DNA from: Streptomyces sp. NA04227
GTDB taxonomy: Bacteria; Actinomycetota; Actinomycetes; Streptomycetales; Streptomycetaceae
Direction: 5' to 3'
Length of the DNA stretch: 64,000 bases
Assembly: GCF_013364195.1 (NCBI RefSeq)
Contig: NZ_CP054918.1
Span: 6,995,001-7,059,000 of the forward strand
In this document: in pieces, positions 48,002-56,203 of the stretch
Layout: every line of letters starts with the position of its first letter
How positions within the stretch are numbered: the first letter of the stretch is position 1
Position numbers and translations under genes: made by a program
Notes under the pieces: generated by a model
Seen by the model: the letters and a program-made list of their open reading frames with translations, nothing else
Databases searched by the model: none
Told to the model about the DNA's origin: nothing

Positions 48002-49692
48002 GACAGCTCCGCCTCACTGGCCCGCGCCGCCCAGGTGGCGAAGCGCTCGCCCTCCTCGCGGGCGGCCAGGTAGCGGCGCAGTACGCGCTCGATGTAGTCG
48101 GCCAGTTCGTCGGAGGTCACCTTCAGGCCGCGGACCTTGCGGCCGAACCCGGCCTCCAGGCCGAGCGCGCCGCCCAGGTGCACCTGGTATCCCTCGACCT
48201 GGTTGCCGTCCTGGTCCAGGACCAACTGCCCCTTGAGACCGATGTCCGCCACCTGGATACGGGCGCAGGCGTTCGGGCAGCCGTTGAGGTTGATGGTGAT
48301 CGGCTCGTCGAACTCCGGGATGCGGCGCTCCAGTTCGTCGATCAGCGAGGCGCCGCGCGCCTTGGTCTCGACGATGGCCAGCTTGCAGAACTCGATGCCG
48401 GTGCAGGCCATGGTGCCGCGCCGGAAGGGAGAGGGAGTGACGTCGAGGTCGAGCGCGCGCAGTTCGTCGACGAGCGAGTCCACCCGGGACTCCTCCACGT
48501 CCAGGACGATCATCTTCTGCTCGGCGGTGGTGCGCACCCGGCCCGAGCCGTGCGCCTCGGCCAGTTCGGCGATCTTGGTGAGCACCGAGCCGTCGACCCG
48601 TCCGACGCGCGGCGCGAAGCCCACGTAGAAACGGCCGTCCTTCTGCCGGTGCACACCGACGTGGTCGCGCCAGCGCTCCACGGGCTGGGCGGGGGCGGGT
48701 CCGTCGGCGAGCTTGCGCTTGAGGTACTCGTCCTCCAGGACCTGGCGGAACTTCTCGGTGCCCCAGTCGGCGAGCAGGAACTTCAGGCGGGCGCGGGTGC
48801 GCAGCCTGCGGTAGCCGTAGTCGCGGAAGATCGAGATGACGCCCTCGAAGACGTCGGCCACGTCGTCCAGCGGGACCCAGGCGCCCAGGCGCTGGCCGAT
48901 CTTGGGGTTGGTGGACAGACCGCCGCCGACCCATACGTCGAAGCCGGGGCCGTGCTCGGGGTGGACGACACCCACGAACGCCACGTCGTTGATCTCGTGC
49001 GCCACGTCGAGCAGCGGCGATCCGGAGATGGCCGACTTGAACTTGCGGGGCAGGTTGGAGAAGGCCGGGTTGCCGACGATGCGGCGGTTGGCCTCGTCGA
49101 CGGCCGGGGTGCCGTCGATGATCTCGTCCTCGGCGATCCCGGCGACCGGTGAGCCGAGGATCACACGCGGGGTGTCGCCGCACGCCTCGGTGGTGGACAG
49201 GCCGACGGCCTCCAGGCGCTGCCAGATCTCCGGCATGTCCTCGATACGGATCCAGTGGTACTGGATGTTCTGCCGGTCGGTGATGTCCGCGGTGCCGCGG
49301 GCGAACTCCTCGGAGATCTCACCGATGACGCGCAGCTGCCGCGTGGTGAGACGGCCGCCGTCGATACGGACGCGGAGCATGAAGTACTCGTCGTCCAGCT
49401 CCTCCGGCTCCAGGACCGCGGTCTTGCCGCCGTCGATCCCGGGCTTGCGCTGGGTGTAGAGGCCCCACCAGCGCATCCGGCCGCGCAGGTCGTTGGGGTC
49501 GATGGAGTCGAAGCCGCGGCGGGAGTAGATCGTCTCAATGCGTGTCCGCACATTGAGACCGTCGTCGTCCTTCTTGAACTGTTCGTTCCCGTTCAGCGGC
49601 GTGCGGTGTCCGAGGGCCCACTGTCCCTCGCCACGGTGACGGCTCGCCTTGCGGCGGGGCGTGGCGGAGTCGGACTGCTGCGGGGTAGCCAT
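47998..49692 (-). CDS. cysI: Ferredoxin-type sulfite reductase CysI
   Basis: This 564-residue siroheme enzyme reduces sulfite to sulfide with six electrons. The ferredoxin-like half runs YFMLRVRIDGGRLTTRQLRVI and DRQNIQYHWIRIEDMPEIWQRLE. The nitrite/sulfite reductase domain is VGVVHPEHGPGFDVWVGGGLS. A second repeat follows. The siroheme/4Fe-4S motif is ACTGIEFCKLAIVETKARG ... NLNGCPNACARIQVADIG (C-x5-C...C-x3-C). It ends close to the zinc-ribbon gene start. The start ATG 49692 follows GAAGGA by about 10 nt. An upstream leader peptide and hairpins imply attenuation. Confidence 0.95.
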   Translation of the reverse strand: MATPQQSDSATPRRKASRHRGEGQWALGHRTPLNGNEQFKKDDDGLNVRTRIETIYSRRGFDSIDPNDLRGRMRWWGLYTQRKPGIDGGKTAVLEPEELDDEYFMLRVRIDGGRLTTRQLRVIGEISEEFARGTADITDRQNIQYHWIRIEDMPEIWQRLEAVGLSTTEACGDTPRVILGSPVAGIAEDEIIDGTPAVDEANRRIVGNPAFSNLPRKFKSAISGSPLLDVAHEINDVAFVGVVHPEHGPGFDVWVGGGLSTNPKIGQRLGAWVPLDDVADVFEGVISIFRDYGYRRLRTRARLKFLLADWGTEKFRQVLEDEYLKRKLADGPAPAQPVERWRDHVGVHRQKDGRFYVGFAPRVGRVDGSVLTKIAELAEAHGSGRVRTTAEQKMIVLDVEESRVDSLVDELRALDLDVTPSPFRRGTMACTGIEFCKLAIVETKARGASLIDELERRIPEFDEPITINLNGCPNACARIQVADIGLKGQLVLDQDGNQVEGYQVHLGGALGLEAGFGRKVRGLKVTSDELADYIERVLRRYLAAREEGERFATWAARASEAELS

Positions 49693-49734
49693 GACGGTAC
49701 GTCCTTCGGGACAGGCTGAGGGCGGCTCTGAAGT

Positions 49735-49768
49735 GCGCGTTTGGGCACGCGCGGATCTGCACGCGCGG
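49735..49768 (-). promoter_or_regulatory. Alternative hairpins between leader peptide and cysI
   Basis: The 10-bp direct repeat GCACGCGCGG lies at 49745-49754 and 49759-49768. Each copy contains ACGCGC, which can pair with GCGCGT at 49735-49740, so two mutually exclusive stems are possible in the RNA. Position, between a short peptide ORF and cysI, fits an attenuator. Confidence 0.4.
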
Positions 49769-49818
49769 CTCTGCGCGGTAACGGAAAGGGGGGGGTGTTT
49801 CTCGGGTGGTGCTGGAGC

Positions 49819-49902
49819 TCAGCGCGCCGGACACATGGCGCTGGACATGCGGCCGAGGTCGACGTGCCGCCGACTCACCAAGGCAATTCCAGCTCGAGAC
49901 AT
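49819..49902 (-). CDS. Leader peptide of the cys operon
   Basis: A 27-residue ORF starts ATG 49902 and ends TGA 49819. Its sequence starts MSRAGIALVSRRHVDLGRMS and ends with a Cys two residues before Pro-Ala-Arg. This Arg-rich pattern is the typical Streptomyces leader peptide found before cysteine/sulfur genes; such leaders contain Cys codons whose slow translation signals low cysteine. Here there is one Cys (TGT) close to the stop. It lies 126 bp upstream of cysI. Confidence 0.8.
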   Translation of the reverse strand: MSRAGIALVSRRHVDLGRMSSAMCPAR

Positions 49903-50030
49903 GACGGAAGCGTGTCATGGCGCTGAGGGCTCAGTCCATCGACATCCATTATGTGGACGCGTTTGTCTCGCTTCGTGGGATGAGCGTGGCGGCCGTCACA
50001 CCTGCCGCGCACGGGCTTGACTCGCCCGCG

Positions 50031-50609
50031 TCAGAGAGCTCCGTCCGGGAAGGCGCCCGGCCACGGACCGGGGGTCGCCACGTCCGGCTCCTGCTCCATG
50101 ACGGTGTCGAAGAGCGTGAAGCCGCGCCGCAGGTAGTTGCGCATGGCGTGCTCGCCGTCCTTGCTGCACGTGTGCAGCCAGACCCGCTCGGTCGGGGCGA
50201 GCGAGGGCCAGCGCTCGGCCAGGTCCCAGGCCCGCTCCGCCCCCACGGACAGCAGATGACCGCCGATGCCGTGCCCCCGGAAGGCGGGAATCAGGCCGAA
50301 GTAGACGATCTCCACCACGCCCTCCTCGCGCGGCGCCAGCTCGACGTACCCCGCGGGCGTCCCGCGCTCGTAGGCGACCCAGGTCTCCACCCCGGGTACC
50401 TCCAGCTGCCGCTGCCACTCCTCGTAACCGAGCACGAGCCGGTCGGTCCAGCGGATGTCACCGCCGACCGCCGTGTAGAGGAACCGGCTGAACTCCGCCG
50501 AGGGCACCTCGGCCCGCTCGATCCGTACGTGCTCACCGGGCTCGCTCGCGCGCAGCAGCTCGCCGGGCGCGTTCTGCTCCAGGGACCAGGTGGTGACGGT
50601 GAGACTCAT
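50031..50609 (-). CDS. GNAT-family N-acetyltransferase
   Basis: This 192-residue protein runs TVTTWSLEQNAPGELLRASEPGEHVRIERAEVPSAEFSRFLYTAVGG, WVAYERGTPAGYVELAPREEGVVEIVYFGLIPAFRGHGIGGHLLSVGAERAW. The acetyl-CoA loop is R-G-H-G-I-G/A. RVWLHTCSKDGEHAMRNYLRRGFTLFD completes the fold. It resembles the group acting on amines or antibiotics, but the substrate is unknown. It starts at ATG 50609, about 300 bp from the divergent metalloprotease gene. Confidence 0.85.
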   Translation of the reverse strand: MSLTVTTWSLEQNAPGELLRASEPGEHVRIERAEVPSAEFSRFLYTAVGGDIRWTDRLVLGYEEWQRQLEVPGVETWVAYERGTPAGYVELAPREEGVVEIVYFGLIPAFRGHGIGGHLLSVGAERAWDLAERWPSLAPTERVWLHTCSKDGEHAMRNYLRRGFTLFDTVMEQEPDVATPGPWPGAFPDGAL

Positions 50610-50919
50610 AGGAAAAGAGAACCATGGGCCCGGCCTCTCGCCCAAAAAGTTGGGCATTCCGACGGGCCCGGGCGACTGCCCCGCCCTTTGTCCAGCACGT
50701 GAACTCCCGTACGGACTCTGGTCAAACGGGCACCCGATGCGATTGGATCCCGCTTCGTCCGGCCCCGTCGCCTCAGCGCCCCCGTCCCCACCTGTTCCTC
50801 CTTCTCCTCCCCGTTCCTCTCCCCGTTCATCTCCCTCTTCGTGTTCCTGCTCCTGTTCGCGTCCCGTTCCCGAGCCCGCCGTCCGTACCGGCGCGGGCCC
50901 CAGTCGCCCGGAGACCCTC
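50610..50919 (+). other. Divergent region with pyrimidine-rich leader
   Basis: 310 bp between two starts. GCCCAA-AAAG-TTGGGC at 50640-50655 is a 6-bp-arm hairpin or operator. TTGTCC (50688-50693) and TACGGA (50710-50715, spacer 16) may be the protease promoter. From about 50765 to 50880 the plus strand is dominated by C and T (CTCCTTCTCCTCC type), probably untranslated. No separate gene is supported. Confidence 0.4.
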
Positions 50920-51972
50920 ATGGCCCGTCCGCACCGCGCCCTGCTCGCCGCCGCGATACCGCTCGCGCTCACCGCGCTCGCCGCACCCGCGCTCGCCGCA
51001 CCCGCGCTCGCGGCGCCCGCCCCGGCGGCCTCCGCCGACCCGGCCGCACGCGTCTTCAAGGTCAACCCGGTCCAGGCCACCGGGGACCAGGGCCTCACCG
51101 ATGCCAAGGACGCCGCCGACGCCGTACCCGAGAGCGCCTACGCCACGGTGGCCCTGCGCAACCTGACCGGCAGCGGCGCCCTCACCGGCAAGTGGGCCCA
51201 GGTCGTCTCCGAGACCGGCGCACCCGCCCGGGTCTCCGAAGTCGCCGGACTCGACCGCACGGACGACCGCTTCGAGCAGGTCATGGCGTACTTCTGGGTC
51301 AACGAGGCCCAGGAGTACCTCCAGGGCCTCGGCTTCGGCACCGAACTGCCCGGCGCAAACGCCCGTTCGCAGCCGGTCCGTCTCAACCAGTGGGGCGCCG
51401 ACAACTCCTATTTCACCGACAAGAAGGCCGAGATCCGCTTCGGCAAGGGCGGCGTCGACGACGCCGAGGACGCCGAGGTGATCCTGCACGAGTACGGCCA
51501 CGCCGTGCACCACGCCCAGGTCCCCGGCTTCGGCACCTCCGTGGAGGCGGGCTCGATCGGCGAGGCGTTCGGCGACTACCTCGCGCTGTCCGTCGCCGAC
51601 CACGCCGAGGCCCGCTACGGCTGGACCCGTCGCACCGACCTCGCCTGTGTCGCCGACTGGGACTCGGCGCCGTACTCCGAGGCCCCGCACTGCCTGCGCC
51701 GCACGGACGGCGACAAGACGTACGCGGACCGCACCGGCGAGGTGCACGCCGACGGCGAGATCTGGTCCCGGGCCCTCTTCGACATCCGCGGCGCGCTCGG
51801 CGCCCGCACCGCGGACCGGATCATCGTCAACGCCCAGTTCGGCTTCGACCCGGCCACCGACTTCAGCGCCGCCGCCCGTACGACGATCGCCACGGCGGAG
51901 CGTATGTACGGCAAGGGCGCCGCCGAGTCGGTACGCGAGGCCTTCCGGGCGCGGGAGATCCCCGGCGTCTGA
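50920..51972 (+). CDS. Secreted metalloprotease (HEYGH, thermolysin/fungalysin-like)
   Basis: This 350-residue protein has a signal peptide (ARPHRALLAAAIPLALTALA, cleavage among repeated Ala-Pro-Ala-Leu units near 30-38). The catalytic motif HEYGHAVHH is at H190-H194 and the third ligand Glu lies in GSIGEAFGDYLALS (about E215), 21 residues after the second His, as in gluzincins. A downstream Asp/His region (HADGEIWSRALFDIRG) fits the M36/M4 active site. The mature start region and propeptide are short. GGAG lies 6 nt before ATG 50920. The last seven residues (AREIPGV) and stop are part of a triplicated DNA repeat. Confidence 0.82.
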   Translation: MARPHRALLAAAIPLALTALAAPALAAPALAAPAPAASADPAARVFKVNPVQATGDQGLTDAKDAADAVPESAYATVALRNLTGSGALTGKWAQVVSETGAPARVSEVAGLDRTDDRFEQVMAYFWVNEAQEYLQGLGFGTELPGANARSQPVRLNQWGADNSYFTDKKAEIRFGKGGVDDAEDAEVILHEYGHAVHHAQVPGFGTSVEAGSIGEAFGDYLALSVADHAEARYGWTRRTDLACVADWDSAPYSEAPHCLRRTDGDKTYADRTGEVHADGEIWSRALFDIRGALGARTADRIIVNAQFGFDPATDFSAAARTTIATAERMYGKGAAESVREAFRAREIPGV

Positions 51973-52016
51973 GCGGGAGATTCCCGGCGTCTGAGCGGGA
52001 GATCCTCGGCGTCTGA
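51951..52016. repeat. 3 x 22-bp tandem repeat spanning the protease stop codon
   Basis: Units 51951-51972, 51973-51994 and 51995-52016 differ by one base each. Each codes a tail R-E-I-(P/L)-G-V and TGA. As 22 is 3n+1, the three stops are in three different frames; each frame ends with the same kind of tail. Confidence 0.95.
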
Positions 52017-52081
52017 GCACGAGCGGGTGAGCGCGGCTCGTGTCCCGGTACGGCTCTTCGGCCGGGGCGCGGGCCGCCGTC

Positions 52082-53716
52082 TCAGACCTCCGGCCGCGCC
52101 CGCTCCACCACCGAGCCAAGATCCAGCGTGTGCGGGAGGGTGCCGAAGGCGGAGCCCCAGTCGCCGCCGAGCCGTGAGGCGCAGAAGGCGTCCGCGACCT
52201 CGGACGGCGCGTACCGCACGAGCAGCGAGCCCTGAAGGACCAGCGCCATCCGCTCGGTCAGGCGCCGGGCCCGTGCCTCGATGCCCTCCAGGTCGGCGAG
52301 TTCGGTCAGCATCTCCTTGATCGCGGCGTCCAGGCGGTGATCGGCGCCGCGGGCCGCGCCCACCTCCTCCAGGAAGGCGTTCAGTGCCTGCGGCTCACGC
52401 TGGAGCGCGCGCAGCACGTCCAGGGACTGGACATTGCCCGAGCCCTCCCAGAGGGAGTTCACCGGCGACTCGCGCAGCAGGCGCGGCATGCCGGACTCCT
52501 CCGCGTAGCCGTTGCCGCCCAGGCACTCCAGCGCCTCCGCGGTCACCGGCGTGCACCGCTTGGTCACCCAGTACTTCGCCGCCGGGACCGCGATCCGCAG
52601 GAACGCCCGCTCGCGCTCCGAGCCGTCGTCCCAGGCGGCGGCCAGCCGCAGTCCGAGCGTGGTCGCGGCCTCCGATTCGAGAGCCAGGTCGGCGAGCACA
52701 TTGCGCATCAGCGGCTTGTCGATCAGCCGCCCGCCGAAGGCCTCCCGGTACGCGCAGTGGTGCGTGGCCTGGGCCACCGCCTGCCGCATCAGCGCCGCCG
52801 AACCGAGCACACAGTCGAGCCGGGTCGCCGCGACCATCTCGATGATGGTCCGCACCCCGCGCCCCTCCTCGCCCACCCGCCGCGCCCAGGTCCCGTCGAA
52901 CTCGATCTCACTGGAGGCGTTCGACCGGTTGCCGAGCTTGTCCTTCAGCCGCTGGATCGCGAAGACGTTGCGTGTGCCGTCCTCCAGAACGCGTGGCACC
53001 AGGAAACAGGTGAGCCCGCCCGGCGCCTGCGCGAGGACCAGGAACCCGTCCGACATCGGCGCCGAACAGAACCACTTGTGACCGGTGAGCAGATACTCGC
53101 CCTCGGCCGAGAGCGGCGCCGCGGACGTGGTGTTGGCGCGTACGTCGCTGCCGCCCTGCTTCTCGGTCATGCCCATCCCGAACAGGACACCGGCCTTCTG
53201 CGGTGCGGGCCGCAGCCCGGACTCGTAGATGCGGGAGGTCAGCAGGGGCTCCCACGAGGCGGCGAGCGCCGGGTCCGTGCGCAGGGCCGGAACGGCGGCG
53301 TGCGTCATGGACACCGGGCAGCCGTGCCCGGCCTCGACCTGCGACCAGACCAGGAACCCGGCGGCCCGGCGCAGATGCCCGCCCGGCCGCACCCAGGCGG
53401 CGGTGAGCCCCGCGCCCACGGCCTTGCCGAGCAGCCGGTGCCAGGACGGATGGAAGTCGACCTCGTCGACACGGTTGCCGTACCGGTCGTGCGTCCGCAG
53501 CTTCGGTACGTACTCGTTGGCGAGCGCGCCCCACTCCTGGACCTGCGCCGAACCGGCCGCCCGCCCGAGTTCCGCGAGCTCGTCGTGGATCTCCGCGACC
53601 AACTCCGGCGCCGCGTGCCGGTCCACGGCCTCCACCAGCGCCCGGTCCGCGGTGAAGACGTCGTACCCGACGAGAGGCGGTGCCTGATTGGTCACTGTGT
53701 GCGTGCTGGAGGCCAT
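52082..53716 (-). CDS. AidB-like acyl-CoA dehydrogenase
   Basis: This 544-residue flavoprotein of the acyl-CoA dehydrogenase superfamily resembles AidB, which protects DNA from alkylation in E. coli. It has the N-terminal AidB extension (VGYDVFTADRALVEAVDRHAAP), the FAD-binding GMGMTEKQGGSDVRANTTSA and WFCSAPMSDGFLVLAQAPGG, then IERYIN-like EALECLGGNGYAEESGMPRLLRESPVNSLWEGSGNVQSLDVLRAL. The final 100 residues form a second helical domain. The catalytic base position of acyl-CoA dehydrogenases is not clearly kept, as in AidB. TACGGT lies 6 nt before ATG 53716. Confidence 0.88.
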   Translation of the reverse strand: MASSTHTVTNQAPPLVGYDVFTADRALVEAVDRHAAPELVAEIHDELAELGRAAGSAQVQEWGALANEYVPKLRTHDRYGNRVDEVDFHPSWHRLLGKAVGAGLTAAWVRPGGHLRRAAGFLVWSQVEAGHGCPVSMTHAAVPALRTDPALAASWEPLLTSRIYESGLRPAPQKAGVLFGMGMTEKQGGSDVRANTTSAAPLSAEGEYLLTGHKWFCSAPMSDGFLVLAQAPGGLTCFLVPRVLEDGTRNVFAIQRLKDKLGNRSNASSEIEFDGTWARRVGEEGRGVRTIIEMVAATRLDCVLGSAALMRQAVAQATHHCAYREAFGGRLIDKPLMRNVLADLALESEAATTLGLRLAAAWDDGSERERAFLRIAVPAAKYWVTKRCTPVTAEALECLGGNGYAEESGMPRLLRESPVNSLWEGSGNVQSLDVLRALQREPQALNAFLEEVGAARGADHRLDAAIKEMLTELADLEGIEARARRLTERMALVLQGSLLVRYAPSEVADAFCASRLGGDWGSAFGTLPHTLDLGSVVERARPEV

Positions 53717-53722
53717 GCGGTC

Positions 53723-53728
53723 ACCGTA
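53723..53728 (-). promoter_or_regulatory. -10-like hexamer 6 nt before the AidB-like start
   Basis: TACGGT on the minus strand, 6 nt before the ATG. The same hexamer in the opposite orientation lies 6 nt before the GTG at 53954. Both suggest leaderless transcripts. Confidence 0.4.
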
Positions 53729-53953
53729 ATCCGCTCGCCGGGGTCAGGGCACCCGCAGCTCCGGGGAACAGGGCGCCCGATTCCAGGTGCGTCGACCGTC
53801 CGTCCAAGCACCCACCCCCGTAAGGGACTTGAAATCCCCACCGCCATCCGTGACCGGCAGGGCACGGCGTGTGCGCGTTCGGTCCCGTGGCCCGCGACGC
53901 CCTGCTCCGCCCCAGGTCAGACATCCGGGGCATCGTGCCGCTACGGTTAGGAG

Positions 53954-55138
53954 GTGCACCAGGCGAATGAATCCCCGGCCGTTCCCTCCGGCCGACTCCA
54001 CCGGGCCCGCGCCCTCTACCGGAACGTTTCCAAGCGCCGGATCGCCTGGCTGTTGCTCAAGGACACCGTCAACTCCTGCATCGAGTACCGCGTTCTCGGC
54101 CTCGCCGCCGAGGCGGCGTTCTTCACCCTGCTGTCCGTACCGCCGCTGCTCCTGAGCATCGTCGGTCTCCTCGGCTACGTGGACGCCTGGACCGGCACCG
54201 ACACCATCGCGAGCCTGCAGACGACCATCCTTGAGGCGTCCCGCACGGTCCTGTCCGACCGGGGCGTCAAGGAGATCGCCGAACCGATACTCCAGGACGT
54301 CATGAAGGGCGGGCGCCCCGACGTCATCTCCATCGGCTTCGTCCTCGCCCTGTGGTCCGGCTCCCGGGCGGTGAACGTCTTCATCGACACCATCACCGTG
54401 ATGTACGGACTCGACGGTGAACGCGGCATCGTCAAGACTCGCATCCTGGCCTTCCTGCTCTTCCTGGTGGCCCTGGTGATCGGCTCGGTCGCGCTGCCGC
54501 TGATGGTGGCGGGCCCGGACGCGGTGGTGCAGATCGTGCCGTGGTCCGAGACGGCCGTACAGATCCTGTACTGGCCCGTCGTGCTCATCCTGTCGGTGGT
54601 CTTCCTCACCACCCTCTACCACGTGTCGGTGCCCGTGAAGTCGCCCTGGGTGGAGGACATTCCGGGCGCCCTGGTCGCGCTCGGTATGTGGGTGCTGTGC
54701 AGCGTGATCCTGCGCGTCTACCTGATCAACACGGTCGAGGGCCCGTCGATCTACGGATCCCTCGCCGCCCCCGTCGCCGTCATGCTCTGGATCGGCGTCT
54801 CCGCCTTCGCCGTCCTGGTGGGCGCCGCGGTCAACGCCGCCCTGGACCGCGTCTGGCCGTCCCTCGCCACCGCCGCCGCCCGCGAGGCCCACGCCGCCCG
54901 TGGGGCCCAGGGCGAGCAGGGCGCCGCCCGCCGGATGCCCCGCCGCCCGGGCGGCGCGTACGCGAGCACGACCTCCGCCGAGGGCGAGAGCGAGGCCGAG
55001 ACCGAGGGCGATGGCGGCCCCGACATGCCGTCCGAATTCCCCGAGCGGTGGTCGAAGTTCCTGCCCCCGGACGACGTGACGGGACGTATTCGCACGCATG
55101 CGAAGCCGGGGAGTGAGGGGCCGGGGCAGCGGGAGTGA
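53954..55138 (+). CDS. YihY/BrkB-family inner membrane protein
   Basis: This 394-residue membrane protein has the YihY domain at about 25-305 with six helices: AAFFTLLSVPPLLLSIVGLLGYV, ISIGFVLALWSGSRAVNVFIDTITVMYGL, ILAFLLFLVALVIGSVALPLM and ILYWPVVLILSVVFLTTLYHVSVP, plus GALVALGMWVLCSVILRVYL and APVAVMLWIGVSAFAVLVGAAVNAAL. The last 95 residues are a Gly/Glu-rich cytoplasmic tail. The family was once called RNase BN and may move lipids; its function remains unsettled. GTG 53954 lies 6 nt after TACGGT (53942-53947), with GGAG fused to the start. Confidence 0.88.
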   Translation: MHQANESPAVPSGRLHRARALYRNVSKRRIAWLLLKDTVNSCIEYRVLGLAAEAAFFTLLSVPPLLLSIVGLLGYVDAWTGTDTIASLQTTILEASRTVLSDRGVKEIAEPILQDVMKGGRPDVISIGFVLALWSGSRAVNVFIDTITVMYGLDGERGIVKTRILAFLLFLVALVIGSVALPLMVAGPDAVVQIVPWSETAVQILYWPVVLILSVVFLTTLYHVSVPVKSPWVEDIPGALVALGMWVLCSVILRVYLINTVEGPSIYGSLAAPVAVMLWIGVSAFAVLVGAAVNAALDRVWPSLATAAAREAHAARGAQGEQGAARRMPRRPGGAYASTTSAEGESEAETEGDGGPDMPSEFPERWSKFLPPDDVTGRIRTHAKPGSEGPGQRE

Positions 55139-55201
55139 GGCGCGGCGTGGGGGGTTGGGCTGCCCTCCCTCCCTGGCTCTGTGGCACGCGCGCCGCAGCA
55201 C

Positions 55202-56122
55202 TCAGTGGCGCCAGACCCCCTCCGCCGCGTGTTCCTTGGCGAAGGCGGCGAAGTCGCGGCCCTCGTGGCCGAGGACCTGCCGCAGTCCGTCCGACAGATG
55301 CGCGTTGCGCCCGTCGAGCAGATCCCCGAACAGCTCGATCAGGAAGCCCACTTCCTCCTCGGGCACCCCGAACCCCCGCAACTGCTCCCCGTACTCATGG
55401 GGCGGCACCGGCACGTAACTCACCGGGTTCCCGCTCGCCGCCGCGATCTCGGCGACCGCGTCCCGGAAGCTGAGCAGCCGTGGCCCGCCGATCTCGACGA
55501 CGCGGCCCACGAGCCCCGGATCCCGGAAGGCCGCGACGACCACCTCGGCCAGATCACGGGTGTCGAGGAACGGCTCACGCACCTCACCCGCCGGAAAGAC
55601 CAGTTCGCCCGCGCGCACCGCGTCGAGCAACGGCCCTTCGCTGAAGTTCTGCGCGAACCAACTGGCCCGTACCACCGTCCAGTCGGCGCCCGAGGAGGTC
55701 AGCGCCTCCTCGGCGGGCAGGGCTTGCTGCTCGCCGCGCGCGGAGAGCAGGACCAGGCGCCGGACGCCGAGGGTCACGGCCTGCCGGGCGAGGGCGCCGA
55801 TCGCCCCTGCGGCGGCGGGGTGGCCGATGTCCGGGGGGAAGCAGAGGTAGGCGGCCTCGGCGCCTTCGAGGGCCCCGGGCCAGGTCGCGGGGTCGTGCCA
55901 GTCGAAGACGACCGGACCCTTGCGTGAGGCGGCCCGGACGGTGAACCCGGCCGTGGTCGCGGCCTCGACGACCCGTCGGCCGGTCTTGCCAGTGGCGCTT
56001 GTGACGAGCACTGTGGCGCCCGGTGCGAGGGCTGCCGCCGGAACCCCGTCCGCCTGCCGGGCTGCGTCTTTCGTGCCCTCGTTGCGCTGTACCGCGGCTG
56101 TGTTGTCGCTGTGCTGTGTCAT
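55202..56122 (-). CDS. NmrA-like NAD(P)-binding protein
   Basis: This 306-residue atypical short-chain dehydrogenase has ATVLVTSATGKTGRRVVEAATTAGFTVRAASRK, in which S-A-T-G-x-x-G replaces the classical GxxGxxG. It continues AYLCFPPDIGHPAAAGAIGALARQAVTLGVRRLVLLSARG, WTVVRASWFAQNFSEGPLLD and DTRDLAEVVVAAF. Such proteins act as quinone/NADPH sensors or reductases (QOR2-like). It is divergent from the AraC gene at 56204 across 81 bp, which suggests direct regulation. Confidence 0.85.
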   Translation of the reverse strand: MTQHSDNTAAVQRNEGTKDAARQADGVPAAALAPGATVLVTSATGKTGRRVVEAATTAGFTVRAASRKGPVVFDWHDPATWPGALEGAEAAYLCFPPDIGHPAAAGAIGALARQAVTLGVRRLVLLSARGEQQALPAEEALTSSGADWTVVRASWFAQNFSEGPLLDAVRAGELVFPAGEVREPFLDTRDLAEVVVAAFRDPGLVGRVVEIGGPRLLSFRDAVAEIAAASGNPVSYVPVPPHEYGEQLRGFGVPEEEVGFLIELFGDLLDGRNAHLSDGLRQVLGHEGRDFAAFAKEHAAEGVWRH

Positions 56123-56161
56123 ACCGAGCAGTCAACTCGGCGTCCGGGGCCCGGAACATCG

Positions 56162-56197
56162 CTGAGGCGCTCAGGCGCCTACGCGCGCGTCTACGCT
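56162..56197 (+). promoter_or_regulatory. Palindrome and -10-like site between NmrA-like and AraC genes
   Basis: CTGAG-GCG-CTCAG (56162-56174) is a perfect palindrome with a 3-nt centre. TACGCT (56192-56197) lies 6 nt before the AraC ATG. The palindrome is a candidate operator for the divergent pair. Confidence 0.4.
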
Positions 56198-56203
56198 TCG
56201 GCC

